DNA of 64,000 bases from Methylocapsa palsarum (GTDB lineage Bacteria > Pseudomonadota > Alphaproteobacteria > Rhizobiales > Beijerinckiaceae), in NCBI RefSeq assembly GCF_900114285.1, contig NZ_FOSN01000015.1, positions 34,048-98,047 on the forward strand. Reading direction: 5' to 3'. How positions within the stretch are numbered: the stretch's first letter is position 1; each line of letters opens with the position of its first letter. The notes beneath the pieces are model-generated. The model ran no database searches. It was given only the letters and a program-made list of their open reading frames with translations, and was not told the DNA's origin. This document shows positions 1-10,187 of this stretch, in pieces. The position numbers were made by a program, and so were the translations under genes.

Positions 1-1019
1 AATCCGGCGCTTTTCAGCCGATCGCGCACCAGTTCGAGAATTTCCTCGACGCGCGGTTTGATGATCTTGATCAGATGCGCCTTGGGCACATGCGCGGGAT
101 GGTCGCCGTCTTCGCCAACCTGCACCACAGAGACCGTCTCCCGCTCGTCGGACGCTGAGGCGAGGCAGGCGCCGTAAAGCGTCTTCAGGCGTTCGGCGTC
201 GTCGAGCCTGATGCTCAGGCCGCGGGCGATGTCCATGGTCACGTGATTGCCGCCAAGGGCGACAGCGTCGACATGGGTGAGATTGCCGCCCGAAAACACG
301 CTGACCGACGTCGTGCCGCCGCCCATGTCGATCAAGGCGGCGCCGAGTTCGGCTTCATCGTCGGCGAGCGTCGACAATCCGGCCGCGTAAGGCGTCGCGA
401 CCATCGCGTCGACCTTGAGATGGCAACGTTCGACCGCCAGCATTAGGTTGCGCGCGGCGGCGGCGTCGCAGCTCAGAACATGCATGGACGCGCTGAGCGA
501 ATCGCCGATCATCCCGTCGGGATCGCTGATATGGCGGACCTCGCCGATCGAAAAACCGATCGGCAGCGAGTGCAACACGGCGCGACCGTCGCGCCCGCCC
601 CGCGCGGTGCAGGCTTCGAGAACGCGATGGACGTCGGCTTGCGAAACGGCCCGGCCGGCGAGATCCACCTTGGCGTCGAACAGCTGCGAGGCGAGCCTGC
701 CCCCCGTCACATTGACGATCACGCTTTCGACCTGGACGCCGGCCATCCGCTCAGCGGCGTCGACCGCAAGCCTGATGGCGTGTTCGACGGCCTCCATATC
801 GACCACCGCGCCGCCCTTGATCCCGCGCGAGCGCTGATGGCCGATGCCGAGAATGCGGCAGCGATGCGTGCGGCCGCGCAGGGTTTGCGACGGATCGGTG
901 GGATTGAGCCTGGCGACGAGGCAGACGATTTTGGAGGTGCCTATGTCAAGCACGGAGAGGATCGCGCTCTTTCGCACCGGAAGGGGACGCAGACGATGTG
1001 GCAAGGTCCGCGAATTCAT
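1..1019 (-). CDS. ftsA: Cell division protein FtsA (3' end beyond the window)
   Basis: FtsA is the actin-like ATPase that tethers FtsZ to the inner membrane and starts divisome assembly. The reading frame is open from an ATG at 1019 to the window edge, giving about 339 N-terminal residues. The actin-fold phosphate motifs are visible: an early DIGTSKIVCLVA strand and a later DMGGGTTSVSVF. The start ATG overlaps the ftsQ stop as ATGA, the normal ftsQ-ftsA coupling at the end of the dcw cluster. The C-terminal amphipathic membrane helix and ftsZ would lie beyond position 1. The call is firm from both sequence and position. Confidence 0.96.
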   Translation of the reverse strand, partial: MNSRTLPHRLRPLPVRKSAILSVLDIGTSKIVCLVARLNPTDPSQTLRGRTHRCRILGIGHQRSRGIKGGAVVDMEAVEHAIRLAVDAAERMAGVQVESVIVNVTGGRLASQLFDAKVDLAGRAVSQADVHRVLEACTARGGRDGRAVLHSLPIGFSIGEVRHISDPDGMIGDSLSASMHVLSCDAAAARNLMLAVERCHLKVDAMVATPYAAGLSTLADDEAELGAALIDMGGGTTSVSVFSGGNLTHVDAVALGGNHVTMDIARGLSIRLDDAERLKTLYGACLASASDERETVSVVQVGEDGDHPAHVPKAHLIKIIKPRVEEILELVRDRLKSAG

Positions 1020-2008
1020 ATCTGACCGCCTTTCGTCTTGGTCTTGTGGGCGAAGGTCTCGGCGCGGGCCGCGGCGGAATCCTCGGTGAGGCGCGCGATC
1101 ATGCGGTCGGGCTGGCGCAGATCGAGCGACAGCACGTCTTTCTCAAGCACATGCGAGTCGCGCTGAAGCCGAACGAGGCTCGCCATCGCCGCCGCCGGAT
1201 TGAATTCGGGAAGATAGACGTCGATCCCGTTCGTCATCTTCAGCGTCCAGCGCCGGCCGGACACCAGGATCCCGGCCTGTATCTTGTCCCTCATGTCTCC
1301 GGCGGCTTCGAGCAGGGCGAGGTATTCCCCGAGCTTTTCGTTGGCGCCCGGACCGACGACGAGCGGCAGGCGAACAAAACGCTGGTCGCGCATGAGGTCG
1401 AGCGGCGTGCCGTCCGACGCGACGATGTTCACGTGGCCGTCCTTCTGCCAGAGCGCGAAGGGCTGGCGCTCCTCGATTTCGATCAGGAGCCGGTCGGGAT
1501 ATAATTTCGTGACGCTCGCTTCCTTGACGAGCGCGAGCTTCTCCAGCCGCTCCCTGACCTTGGCCACATCAAGAAACGGCAGCGAACTGCGCGGGCCGAT
1601 TTCGGCGACGCCCAGCACTTCGGCCTCGCTGAGTTCGGTCTGGCCGGTGATCGTGACCGCCTCGATCCCGAACCCGAAGACCCTCGCCGCGATGTCGGCG
1701 GGGGCGCCGTTCTCCGCGATGAACGCGTCATATTCGCCGCCCCGCACCGCGCCATAGGCGCCGGCGCCGAGAAAAACAGCCGAGATGAAAACGAATGTCG
1801 CCGCCGGGTTGCTCAACGCCACGACGGCGCGACGCCAGAGGCCGGATCTGACCCTTCGCGCGCGCGGGCGCGCCTTGGCGCGAGGCGCGGTGAACGCCAG
1901 CGCCGCTGAGGCCCCGCGCGGCCCAGAACCCGCCGATGAAAACGGAACCGGCGCAAAGCCGGGCACCGCCGTTCTCAACGATCGCAGGAGGCGTCTTCGA
2001 CCATCCAT
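1016..2008 (-). CDS. ftsQ: Cell division protein FtsQ
   Basis: FtsQ is a bitopic divisome protein that recruits FtsL and FtsB. The 330 residues have an Arg/Ala-rich cytoplasmic tail (about 1-62), one membrane segment (about 66-86, near AATFVFISAVFLGAGAYGAV), then a POTRA domain (from about residue 115, ITGQTELSEAEVLG) and the FtsQ beta domain. The ATG at 2008 lies inside the 3' end of ddlB (34-bp overlap), so translation is probably coupled. A later start would shorten the basic tail but keep the membrane segment. Length fits alphaproteobacterial FtsQ. Confidence 0.93.
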   Translation of the reverse strand: MDGRRRLLRSLRTAVPGFAPVPFSSAGSGPRGASAALAFTAPRAKARPRARRVRSGLWRRAVVALSNPAATFVFISAVFLGAGAYGAVRGGEYDAFIAENGAPADIAARVFGFGIEAVTITGQTELSEAEVLGVAEIGPRSSLPFLDVAKVRERLEKLALVKEASVTKLYPDRLLIEIEERQPFALWQKDGHVNIVASDGTPLDLMRDQRFVRLPLVVGPGANEKLGEYLALLEAAGDMRDKIQAGILVSGRRWTLKMTNGIDVYLPEFNPAAAMASLVRLQRDSHVLEKDVLSLDLRQPDRMIARLTEDSAAARAETFAHKTKTKGGQI

Positions 2009-2898
2009 CGGACAAGCTCACCAAATGACAGGCCGGCGTAAGCGGCGATTTCGGGCACGAGGGACGTCTCGGTCATACCGGGCTGGCTGTTGACTTCAAG
2101 AACCACGAGTTCCGCGGTTCCCCCCGGAAGATCGTCGTAACGGAAGTCCGTCCGGCTTACGCCGCGGCAACCGAGCGCCCTGTGCGCCACAAGAGCTAAC
2201 TCTTGTACATTTTGGTAAATAATTCCTTTAAGATTCGCCGGAAGCTCGTGGATCGAGCCTCCCGGCGCATATTTCGCGTCGTAGTCGTACCAGCCGCCGC
2301 CCGCCGCCTTGATCTCGATGACGGCGGGGGCCTTGTCGCCGATGACCGCGCAGGTCAGCTCGCGTCCCGCCACATAGCTTTCGATCAGGACCGTCTCGCC
2401 GTAGGACCAGTCCGCGCGGGTCAGCTCCTGCGGCGGGTGCTCCTGATCGGCCCGCACGATGATCACCCCGAAGGACGATCCCTCGCTCAGCGGCTTCACG
2501 ACATAAGGCGGCGGCAGGACATGTTTTTTGGCGGCTTCGAGCCGGCTGACCGTGACGCCCTTGGCCACCGGGACGCCCGCGGCGCGCAGCACGTCCCTGG
2601 CCTTGTCCTTCTGCATGGCGAGCGCGGAGGCCAGCACGCCCGAATGGGTGTAGGGAATCCTTAACATTTCGAGGATTCCCTGAATGATTCCGTCCTCGCC
2701 GAATCGCCCGTGCAAGGCGTTGAAGGCGACGTCGGGACGCAGATCGGACAGGGTCTGGGAAACATGACGGTCAACGTCGAGGCGCGTGACCTTGAATCCC
2801 TCGGCCTCGAGCGCCTTGGCGCAGGCCTCGCCGGATCGCAAGGAGACGTCCCGCTCCGCCGAAAGCCCGCCCATCAGCACGGCGACGTGTCTGGTCAT
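1975..2898 (-). CDS. ddlB: D-alanine--D-alanine ligase
   Basis: The enzyme makes D-Ala-D-Ala for the UDP-MurNAc-pentapeptide. The ATP-grasp protein has 307 residues and starts MTRHVAVLMGGLSAERDVSL, the usual substrate-binding N-terminus. Further on are PYVVKPLSEGSSFGV (ATP-binding loop) and VVLEVNSQPGMTETSLVPE (metal and substrate site). The frame stays open 45 codons upstream, but ATG 2898 aligns with the family N-terminus. It lies between murB and ftsQ as expected, with a 124-bp gap to murB. Confidence 0.95.
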   Translation of the reverse strand: MTRHVAVLMGGLSAERDVSLRSGEACAKALEAEGFKVTRLDVDRHVSQTLSDLRPDVAFNALHGRFGEDGIIQGILEMLRIPYTHSGVLASALAMQKDKARDVLRAAGVPVAKGVTVSRLEAAKKHVLPPPYVVKPLSEGSSFGVIIVRADQEHPPQELTRADWSYGETVLIESYVAGRELTCAVIGDKAPAVIEIKAAGGGWYDYDAKYAPGGSIHELPANLKGIIYQNVQELALVAHRALGCRGVSRTDFRYDDLPGGTAELVVLEVNSQPGMTETSLVPEIAAYAGLSFGELVRWMVEDASCDR

Positions 2899-3022
2899 GC
2901 GAAAAGTCCTGTAAGAAGAATAAGAGAAGCCGCACCGCATCCTTCGAGACGCGCCCTTCTGGCGCTCCTCTGGATGAGGGTCGGCATCGCACAAACCCCG
3001 CCCGTGTCTGGCCGCGCCATGC

Positions 3023-4039
3023 TCAAGCCCCATCGTTCTGAGGAGCCGACACGGCAGGCGTTTCGAAGAACGAAGCGGCGCCGCGCGGAACCCCTACCCG
3101 TTTGATTTCCCATTCGAGCGTAACCCCGCTCGTCTCCAGCACGCGGGCGCGAACGGTTTCGCCGAGTGCCTCGAGGTCAGCGGCGCTCGCCGTGCCGCGA
3201 TTGATGAGGAAATTGCAATGAAGCTCCGACACCTGCGCGTCGCCGATGGCCAACCCCCGGCACCCGGCCTTGTCGATCAGCTCCCAGGCCTTCGCGCCAG
3301 GCGGGTTCTTGAAGGTCGAGCCGCCGGTGCGGGTGTTGACCGGCTGGGTTTGCGCGCGGGTCCGCGTGATTTCGGCCATCTCGGCCAAGATCGCCGATTT
3401 GTCGCCCGCCTCGCCCGAGAAAACGGCGTTGGTGAAAATGACGTCCGCCGGGGCTCCGCAATGGCGGTAGGAAAAGTCCATGTCTCGGCCGGAAAACGTG
3501 ACGAACTCGCCATTGCGCCGCACGCCGCGGCAGGAGACGAACACATCCTTGATCTCGGCGCCATAGGCGCCCGCGTTCATCCGCAGCGCGCCGCCGATTG
3601 CGCCGGGAACGCCGCGCAGGAACGCAAGACCCGCAAGGCCCGCCTCGGCGGCGGCGGAGGCGGCCTTGACATCCGGCGCGCCAGCGCCCGCCCGGATCAG
3701 CGGACCTTGAACAGCGATCTCCTGAAACGGTTTGCCAAGCCGGACCACGACCCCCTCGAGGCCGCCGTCGCGCACCAGCATGTTGGAGCCAAGGCCGATC
3801 GTCAGCACCCTAATCGCCGGGTCGAGGCGCGTGAGAAAATAGGCGAGATCCAGTTCGTCCGCGGGTTCGAACAGGGCTTGCGCGGGGCCGCCGGTCCGAA
3901 ACCACGACATTCCCGCCAGCGGCGCGTTGGGGCTGAGCTTCCCGCGCAGATCCGGCATCGCCACGCGAAAAGCGGGCGTGAGGTCGGGAAAGCTCACGGA
4001 AGCCTCTTGGCCGCGCAAAGATCCGGGGCTGGCGCTCAT
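3023..4039 (-). CDS. murB: UDP-N-acetylenolpyruvoylglucosamine reductase
   Basis: MurB is an FAD enzyme that reduces UDP-GlcNAc-enolpyruvate to UDP-MurNAc in the cytoplasm. The 338 residues contain the FAD-binding segment [20 protein letters not shown] (about 79-98) and a C-terminal substrate domain with [11 protein letters not shown] and the [15 protein letters not shown] stretch. The chosen ATG at 4039 overlaps the murC stop (ATGA). An upstream in-frame ATG at 4084 would push 15 residues into murC with no homology, so it was rejected. Confidence 0.95.
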   Translation of the reverse strand: MSASPGSLRGQEASVSFPDLTPAFRVAMPDLRGKLSPNAPLAGMSWFRTGGPAQALFEPADELDLAYFLTRLDPAIRVLTIGLGSNMLVRDGGLEGVVVRLGKPFQEIAVQGPLIRAGAGAPDVKAASAAAEAGLAGLAFLRGVPGAIGGALRMNAGAYGAEIKDVFVSCRGVRRNGEFVTFSGRDMDFSYRHCGAPADVIFTNAVFSGEAGDKSAILAEMAEITRTRAQTQPVNTRTGGSTFKNPPGAKAWELIDKAGCRGLAIGDAQVSELHCNFLINRGTASAADLEALGETVRARVLETSGVTLEWEIKRVGVPRGAASFFETPAVSAPQNDGA

Positions 4040-5445
4040 GCGGCACCCCCCGCCGCGAGCTGACCCGGCAGCGCATAGGCCCATTGGGTGATATTTCCGG
4101 CGCCCAGAAAGACGACATAATCGCCGGGCCTTGCGAGCGTGCGGATGAGGCCCGGCAGATCCTCGGGATTATTCAGCGCCAGAGCCTGCCTGTGCCCGCG
4201 CGCCTTCAGGGCGGCGACGAGATGATCACGGTCGGCGCCCTCGATCGGCGCTTCCCCGGCGGTGTAGACGTCGGCGACGATCACGACGTCAGCGTCGTTG
4301 AAACAGCCGGCGAATTCGCTGAACAGCGAATGGAGCCTTGTGTAGCGATGCGGCTGCACGATGGCGATGACGCGCGCCGAGGTCGAGGCGCGCGCGGCGC
4401 GCAGCACCGCGGCGATCTCGACGGGGTGGTGGCCATAATCGTCGAAGATCAGGGCGCCGTTCCACTCGCCGGTGCGGGTGAACCGGCGCTTGACGCCGCC
4501 AAATCCCTTCAGCGCCGCGCGGATTCCATCGGCGCTGACGCCGAGTTCGTGGGCGACCGCAAGCGCCGCCGTCGCGTTTAGCGCGTTATGGTGGCCGGGC
4601 ATTGGCATCAGTATGTTTTCGAGCGCGGTTTCCGCGCCGCTCTTGCGATCGCGGATGATCGCGGTGAAGCGCGACACCCCGCCGTTGAGATCGACGTCGA
4701 CGAGCCTGACGTCGGCATGGGGATTTTCGCCATAGGTGACGATGCGGCGGTCCTCGATCTTGCCGACCAGCTCCTGGACGGTCGGATGGTCAAGGCACAT
4801 CACCGCGAATCCGTAGAAGGGGATGTTCTCGATGAAGGCGCGGAACGCCTCCTTGATGGCGTCGAAGGTGCCGAAATGATCGAGATGTTCGGGATCGATG
4901 TTGGTGACGACCGCGACGTCCGCCGGAAGCTTCAGGAAGGTGCCGTCGCTTTCGTCGGCCTCGACCACCATCCAGTCGCCGGCGCCAAGCCGCGCATTGG
5001 TTCCGTAGGCGTTGATGATGCCGCCGTTGATGACGGTCGGATCGAAATGACCCGCTTCCAGAAGCGCGGCGACGAGCGAGGTCGTCGTCGTCTTGCCGTG
5101 CGTCCCGGCGATCGCGACGCATTGCTTCAGGCGCATCAGTTCGGCGAGCATCTCGGCGCGGCGCACCACGGGCAGGCGCTTTTCGCGCGCGAAGACAAGC
5201 TCGAAATTGTCGCGCTTGATCGCGGTCGAGACCACGACGACCTCCGCGGCGCCGATATTCTCCGCGCGGTGGCCGACATGCACGATCGCGCCTTTCGAGC
5301 GAAGCCGCTGGACGTTGGCGTTCTCGCTGGCGTCAGATCCTTGAACCCGGTAGCCGAGATTCATCAACACTTCGGCGATGCCGGACATGCCGATGCCGCC
5401 GATCCCGATGAAATGGATCGGGCCAAGTTCGTGCGGCAGTTTCAT
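4036..5445 (-). CDS. murC: UDP-N-acetylmuramate--L-alanine ligase
   Basis: MurC adds L-Ala to UDP-MurNAc and begins the stem peptide. It has 469 residues: a Rossmann-like N-terminal domain ([20 protein letters not shown]), the Mur-ligase ATP loop [19 protein letters not shown] (near residue 110), then the central and C-terminal ligase domains. The ATG at 5445 overlaps the murG stop as ATGA, and the stop overlaps the murB start, so three genes are translationally linked. The frame is open 50 codons further upstream, but that part only shadows murG. Confidence 0.96.
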   Translation of the reverse strand: MKLPHELGPIHFIGIGGIGMSGIAEVLMNLGYRVQGSDASENANVQRLRSKGAIVHVGHRAENIGAAEVVVVSTAIKRDNFELVFAREKRLPVVRRAEMLAELMRLKQCVAIAGTHGKTTTTSLVAALLEAGHFDPTVINGGIINAYGTNARLGAGDWMVVEADESDGTFLKLPADVAVVTNIDPEHLDHFGTFDAIKEAFRAFIENIPFYGFAVMCLDHPTVQELVGKIEDRRIVTYGENPHADVRLVDVDLNGGVSRFTAIIRDRKSGAETALENILMPMPGHHNALNATAALAVAHELGVSADGIRAALKGFGGVKRRFTRTGEWNGALIFDDYGHHPVEIAAVLRAARASTSARVIAIVQPHRYTRLHSLFSEFAGCFNDADVVIVADVYTAGEAPIEGADRDHLVAALKARGHRQALALNNPEDLPGLIRTLARPGDYVVFLGAGNITQWAYALPGQLAAGGAA

Positions 5446-6551
5446 CGCGCCTTCTCCGCTTGCGCTGCAATGGTCAAGACAAGATCCGCGAGCCGCTCGG
5501 CCGCGTCCGGGACGCCGGCCGCTTTCGCGGCGGCGGCGCGTTTGGCGAGTCCCGGCCTGTCGGCGTCGGTTTCGGTGAGGACGTTCGCGAGCCATTGCGG
5601 CGTAAAATCATGCTGCGCGACGACGACCGCGGCGCCCCGCGCGGCGAATTGCCTGGCGTTCGCGGCCTGGTCCTGATCGAGCGCATGCGGCAACGGAACG
5701 AAAATGGCCGGGCGGCCGATCACCCCGAGTTCGGACACCGTGGACGCGCCTGCGCGCGCGATGACGAGATGCGCCTGCGCGATCCGCAATGGCAGGTCCG
5801 AAAAAAACGGCTTCACTTCAGCCTCGACGCCGAGCCTTTGATAGACGGCGCGCACCCGCGCCTCGTCCTCGTCGCGGGCCTGCTGCACGATCACGAGAGT
5901 GCGGCGGACGGTTTCCGGCAGGAGTTCGATCGCGGCGGGAACGATGTCCGACATGATCCGCGCGCCTTGCGATCCGCCGGTGATCAGCAGCCGCAATTTG
6001 CCATCGGCGTGGCCGGGATAGGCCGCCCTGGCGGCGTCGAGCGCCATCGGCCGAACGGGATTGCCGGTGAGATGGGTCTTGAGGCCAATTTTCGCGCTGA
6101 CGCCGCCAAGCGTCTCGAACCCCTTGGCGATGGCGTCGGCCCTCGGCGCAAGAAAATGATTGGCGCGTCCGATGACGGCGTTGCCTTCGTGCAGGATCGC
6201 CGGCACCCGCAATTGCGTCGCCGCCAGAACCGGAGGCACGGTCGGATAGCCGCCAAACCCGACGACCGCGCAAGGCCGCAGGCGTTTGACGAGACGGCGC
6301 GCGTTCCAGGTCGCGCGCGCCAGCGTCAGGATCGCGCGGGCGCGCGACAAAAATGCGCCATTGCGCGGCGTCGCCGCCGCCAGCAGATGAACCGCCTTCG
6401 CGGGAAACGACGCTCCATATTTGGCGGCGCGTTCATCGGTGACGAGCTCCACCTCGACGCCGCGGGCTGCAAGCGCTCTCGCTAAAGCCTCCGCCGGGAA
6501 CAGATGTCCGCCCGTGCCGCCCGCCGCGATGAGGATAAGGCGCTCGTTCAT
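5442..6551 (-). CDS. murG: MurG, lipid II synthase (UDP-GlcNAc transferase)
   Basis: MurG transfers GlcNAc to lipid I at the inner face of the membrane, making lipid II. The 369-residue GT-B protein has the N-terminal glycine loop [18 protein letters not shown], and in the C-domain [18 protein letters not shown] and the donor-binding [19 protein letters not shown] with [13 protein letters not shown]. The ATG at 6551 shares its A with the ftsW stop (TGATG). A GTG one codon upstream is also possible. Confidence 0.95.
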   Translation of the reverse strand: MNERLILIAAGGTGGHLFPAEALARALAARGVEVELVTDERAAKYGASFPAKAVHLLAAATPRNGAFLSRARAILTLARATWNARRLVKRLRPCAVVGFGGYPTVPPVLAATQLRVPAILHEGNAVIGRANHFLAPRADAIAKGFETLGGVSAKIGLKTHLTGNPVRPMALDAARAAYPGHADGKLRLLITGGSQGARIMSDIVPAAIELLPETVRRTLVIVQQARDEDEARVRAVYQRLGVEAEVKPFFSDLPLRIAQAHLVIARAGASTVSELGVIGRPAIFVPLPHALDQDQAANARQFAARGAAVVVAQHDFTPQWLANVLTETDADRPGLAKRAAAAKAAGVPDAAERLADLVLTIAAQAEKAR

Positions 6552-7693
6552 CACGTATAGGCTCCCGCGGACGACCCTGCGAGCAATGCGGCGCCGGGAC
6601 GTTTGCGCAGGACGGCGATCAGGAAGCCCATGGCGAGGGCGAGGGAAATCAGCGAGGATCCGCCGTAGGAAATGAACGGCAGGGTCATGCCCTTGGCGGG
6701 CATCAGGTTCAGGTTGACGGCCATGTTGATCGCGCTCTGGACGCCAAACAGCATCACCAGTCCCGCCGCCGCGAACCGGCAGAACGGATCCTCGTTGCGC
6801 GAAGCCAGAAGGAGGCCGCGAAGAACGACAAAGGCGAAAATCGAAACAATCACGAGACAGGCGACGATGCCGAATTCCTCGCCCGTGACCGCGAAAATGA
6901 AATCGGTGTGGGCGTCCGGCAGAATGCGTTTGACAATCCCCTCGCCCGGCCCCTTGCCGAACCAGCCGCCGGACAAAAAGCTCCCCATCGCGGTGTCGAC
7001 CTGGAACGTGTCGACGATGCCGCCGCCTGCGCCCGGATCGAGGAATTTGAGGACGCGCGCGCGCACATGCGGCACGAACTTATAGGCGAGCAGGACGCCG
7101 GAAAATCCGGCGCCGCCAATGCCGACGACCCAGAACCAGTGCAGCCCGGCCATGAAGAAAAGCGCCGCCCAGACCAACGAGATCAGCATCGTCTGGCCGA
7201 AATCCGGCTGCAGGATGAGGGGAATGATGGTTATCGGCAGCAACAGCAACGCGACCAGATTGGCGGGGACGTCGCGCCGCTTGCCGCCCTCGGAAAACGC
7301 CCAGGCGGCGAGTATGACGAAGGCTGGCTTCAAGAACTCAGAAGGCTGAATCCCGAGGATCCAGCGCCGCGACCCCTTGACCTCCTGGCCGAATACGAGC
7401 GCGACGAGGATCAGCGCCATCGACACGAGAAAAACGACGAGGGCCGTCCGGCGCACCTGGCGCGGCGTCAGGCAGGAGGCGGCGATGAGGACCGCCGCCG
7501 AAGGGATCAGATAGAGCGCCTGCCTGTGCACGAAATGAAAGGTCGAGAGGCCGAGCCGTTCGGCCACGGGCGGACTGCCGGCCATCGCCAGCACAAGCCC
7601 CATCAGCATCAGGGCGACGGCGGCCGCAAGAACCCATCGATCGATCGTCCACCACCAGTCCGCAAGGACCGAGCGCTCCGCACGAGACACCAT
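6551..7693 (-). CDS. ftsW: SEDS-family septal peptidoglycan polymerase FtsW
   Basis: FtsW polymerises lipid II at the septum together with FtsI. The 380-residue protein is a multi-pass membrane protein of about ten segments. Visible SEDS features are the conserved extracellular segment around TDFIFAVTGEEFGIVACLVI and the C-terminal GMTLPFISYGGSSLISLALA. It starts at ATG 7693, ten bases after murD, and its stop overlaps murG. The length is typical. Confidence 0.96.
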   Translation of the reverse strand: MVSRAERSVLADWWWTIDRWVLAAAVALMLMGLVLAMAGSPPVAERLGLSTFHFVHRQALYLIPSAAVLIAASCLTPRQVRRTALVVFLVSMALILVALVFGQEVKGSRRWILGIQPSEFLKPAFVILAAWAFSEGGKRRDVPANLVALLLLPITIIPLILQPDFGQTMLISLVWAALFFMAGLHWFWVVGIGGAGFSGVLLAYKFVPHVRARVLKFLDPGAGGGIVDTFQVDTAMGSFLSGGWFGKGPGEGIVKRILPDAHTDFIFAVTGEEFGIVACLVIVSIFAFVVLRGLLLASRNEDPFCRFAAAGLVMLFGVQSAINMAVNLNLMPAKGMTLPFISYGGSSLISLALAMGFLIAVLRKRPGAALLAGSSAGAYT

Positions 7694-7703
7694 TTTAGCC
7701 CCC

Positions 7704-9098
7704 TCAAACCTTCATTTCAGCCGCGAGCAACGCCGCTACGATCTCGCGGAACCGGTCGCCGCGCTTTTCGAAATCAGGGAACTGATCGAACGAGGCGCAG
7801 GCCGGCGACAGCAAGACGACGGATTGTTCGAGCGCGCTGTCCTGCGCGTCGCGCGCCGCTTTCGGAATCGCCGTTTCGAGATCGCCGCAGAACTCAAAGG
7901 GAAACGCCCCGCCGATCGTCGTCGCGAAAGCCTCGCTCGCTTCCCCGATCAGATAGCCCTTGGCGACCTTCGGAAACAACGAGCGCAAGGGCTCGATCCC
8001 GCCCTGCTTCGCCCTGCCGCCAAGAATCCAGAACACCTTGTCAAAGGAGAGCAGCGCCTTTTCCGCGGCGTCGGCGTTGGTCGCTTTCGAATCGTTGATG
8101 AACAGCACCTTTCCGCACTGGCCGATCTCTTCCAGCCGGTGGACAAGGCCCGGAAAACTGCGCAGACCTTTTTCGACGCTTTCGAGGTCCTCGCCGAGCG
8201 GCCCGAGCGCGGCGACGGCGGCGGCGGCGTTCTGGCCGTTGTGCGCGCCCCGCAACGAGTGGATTCCGGCAAGATCCGCGATCGGCGTCGAGCGTCCGTG
8301 AACCCTGCGAACGAGCCGGGTTCCTTCGAGAACGACGCCGTTTTCGATCTGCGGCCGCGTCACGGAGACGAGAGTCGTCTGGCGGCCCTCCTTCGCGATC
8401 TCGTCCGCGATCCCCCGGGTGATGTCGTCGTCAACGCCGATCACGGAATGGTCGGCGCCGCGCGCCAGCCTGGCCTTGATCGCGGCGTAATTGCCCATGT
8501 CTCCGTGTCGGTCGAGATGATCGGGCGTGACGTTGAGCAGGACGCCGACCAGCGGATCGATCGATGGCGACAGGTCGATCTGAAACGACGAGCATTCGAC
8601 GACGTGGACGCGATTGTCCTGCGGCGGCGGCAAGGCCAGAACCGGCGTGCCGATATTGCCTCCGACTTCCACCTGAAAACCGAAGCTGCGGTAGAGGTGC
8701 GCCACGAGCGCGGTCGTCGTCGATTTGCCGTTGGTTCCGGTGATTGCGACGAACGGCGATTTCGACGCGGTCTTGCGGCGCTGCCGGCAGAACAATTCGA
8801 TGTCGCCGATGATTTCAATGCCGGCTTTTTTGGCCTCGACGACCGTCCAGTGCGGCTGCGGATGGGTCAACGGCACGCCGGGGGCGAGGACCAGCGCGGC
8901 GAATCCATTCCAGTCGGCGCGCTTCAGATCGACGATGTCGAGCCCCGCCGCGCGGGCTTTTTCGCGCGAGGCCTCAACGTCATCCCAGCAGGAGACGCGG
9001 GCGCCGCCCGTCTTCAGGGCCTGCGCGCTGACGAGGCCAGAACCGCCAAGGCCGAAAACCGCGACGTCGCGACCGCTAAAGACGGTGACGGGCGTCAT
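7704..9098 (-). CDS. murD: UDP-N-acetylmuramoylalanine--D-glutamate ligase
   Basis: MurD adds D-Glu to UDP-MurNAc-L-Ala. In its 464 residues the N-terminal nucleotide fold (VAVFGLGGSGLVSAQALK) is followed by the ATP loop AITGTNGKSTTTALVAHLYR near residue 118, the central-domain NVTPDHLDRHGDMGNYAAIK, and the C-terminal FINDSKATNADAAEKAL and LLSPACASFDQFPDFEKRG signatures. It is separated from mraY by 3 bp and from ftsW by 10 bp, so it clearly shares their transcript. Confidence 0.96.
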   Translation of the reverse strand: MTPVTVFSGRDVAVFGLGGSGLVSAQALKTGGARVSCWDDVEASREKARAAGLDIVDLKRADWNGFAALVLAPGVPLTHPQPHWTVVEAKKAGIEIIGDIELFCRQRRKTASKSPFVAITGTNGKSTTTALVAHLYRSFGFQVEVGGNIGTPVLALPPPQDNRVHVVECSSFQIDLSPSIDPLVGVLLNVTPDHLDRHGDMGNYAAIKARLARGADHSVIGVDDDITRGIADEIAKEGRQTTLVSVTRPQIENGVVLEGTRLVRRVHGRSTPIADLAGIHSLRGAHNGQNAAAAVAALGPLGEDLESVEKGLRSFPGLVHRLEEIGQCGKVLFINDSKATNADAAEKALLSFDKVFWILGGRAKQGGIEPLRSLFPKVAKGYLIGEASEAFATTIGGAFPFEFCGDLETAIPKAARDAQDSALEQSVVLLSPACASFDQFPDFEKRGDRFREIVAALLAAEMKV

Positions 9099-9101
9099 GC
9101 G

Positions 9102-10184
9102 TCACCTCAGTTTCAGGGTTGAAAGACCAATCAGCGCAAGCACGAAGGCGATGATCCAGAACCGCACGACGACCTGCGGCTCCGACCAGCCGAGCTGCTC
9201 GAAATGGTGATGTATCGGCGCCATCTTGAAGACGCGCTTGCCGGTCAGCTGATACGAGACGACCTGGACGATCACCGAGAGCGTCTCGAGCACGAACAGG
9301 CCGCCGACAATTCCAAGAACGATCTCGTGCTTCACCGCGACGGCGATCGCGCCGAGCAATCCGCCCAGCGCCAGAGACCCCGTGTCGCCCATGAAGATTT
9401 GGGCGGGCGGCGCGTTGAACCACAGAAAGCCAAGACCCGCGCCGATCATCGCGCCGCAAACGATCGCGAGCTCTCCGGCTCCTGGAACGAAATTGATCCC
9501 GAGATAGGTCGAAAAAATTGCGTTGCCGGCGAGGTAGGCGATGATCCCGAAGGTCCCCGAAGCGATCATGACCGGGACGATGGCGAGGCCGTCAAGCCCG
9601 TCGGTCAGATTGACCGCATTTCCGGACGCGACGATCACGAAGGGGCCGAACACCAGGAAAAACAGTCCAAGGTCCGCGGCGAAACCGTTGATGGCCGGCA
9701 GCGAAAGCGCCGTCGTATGGGGCGTCCCGAGCTTCATCATGGCGAGGCAGGCGATGAACGCGATGGCGACTTCCAGACTGAGCCGGAGCCGCCCGGAAAA
9801 ACCGCCGTGGGTCTGCTTGGTGACTTTCAGGTAATCGTCATAAAAGCCGATCGCTCCGAAGCCGGCCGTGACGAATAGGACAATCCAGACGTAGTGATTG
9901 CGCAGGTTCGCCCAAAGCAGGGTCGAGACAAGCAGACCTGACAGGATCATCAGGCCCCCCATGGTCGGAGTTCCCTTCTTGGTCAGGAGGTGCGACTGCG
10001 GGCCGTCGGTCCGGATCGGCTGGCCTTTTCCCTGTTTGAGGCGAAGCGCCTGAATGATTCTCGGGCCGAAAAAGAACACGAAAAACAGCGCGGTCGCTGT
10101 GGCGCCGCCGGTTCGGAAGGTAATGTAGCGAAACAGGTTGAGAGGCCCGAAGACGCTCGAATATTCGGCAAGCCAGGTCAGCAT
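9102..10184 (-). CDS. mraY: Phospho-MurNAc-pentapeptide translocase MraY
   Basis: MraY moves phospho-MurNAc-pentapeptide onto undecaprenyl phosphate, forming lipid I. The 360-residue membrane protein has about ten transmembrane segments and three catalytic signatures: [11 protein letters not shown] (DDxxK), [12 protein letters not shown], and [12 protein letters not shown]. Near the C-terminus is the [14 protein letters not shown] loop. The start at 10184 gives the standard N-terminus [20 protein letters not shown]. The gene sits 3 bp downstream of murF. Confidence 0.97.
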   Translation of the reverse strand: MLTWLAEYSSVFGPLNLFRYITFRTGGATATALFFVFFFGPRIIQALRLKQGKGQPIRTDGPQSHLLTKKGTPTMGGLMILSGLLVSTLLWANLRNHYVWIVLFVTAGFGAIGFYDDYLKVTKQTHGGFSGRLRLSLEVAIAFIACLAMMKLGTPHTTALSLPAINGFAADLGLFFLVFGPFVIVASGNAVNLTDGLDGLAIVPVMIASGTFGIIAYLAGNAIFSTYLGINFVPGAGELAIVCGAMIGAGLGFLWFNAPPAQIFMGDTGSLALGGLLGAIAVAVKHEIVLGIVGGLFVLETLSVIVQVVSYQLTGKRVFKMAPIHHHFEQLGWSEPQVVVRFWIIAFVLALIGLSTLKLR

Positions 10185-10187
10185 CGT

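Noticed and set aside
3218..4063. Long plus-strand frames opposite the mur and fts genes
   Set aside because: They are antisense shadows of strongly conserved minus-strand genes, caused by high third-position GC.
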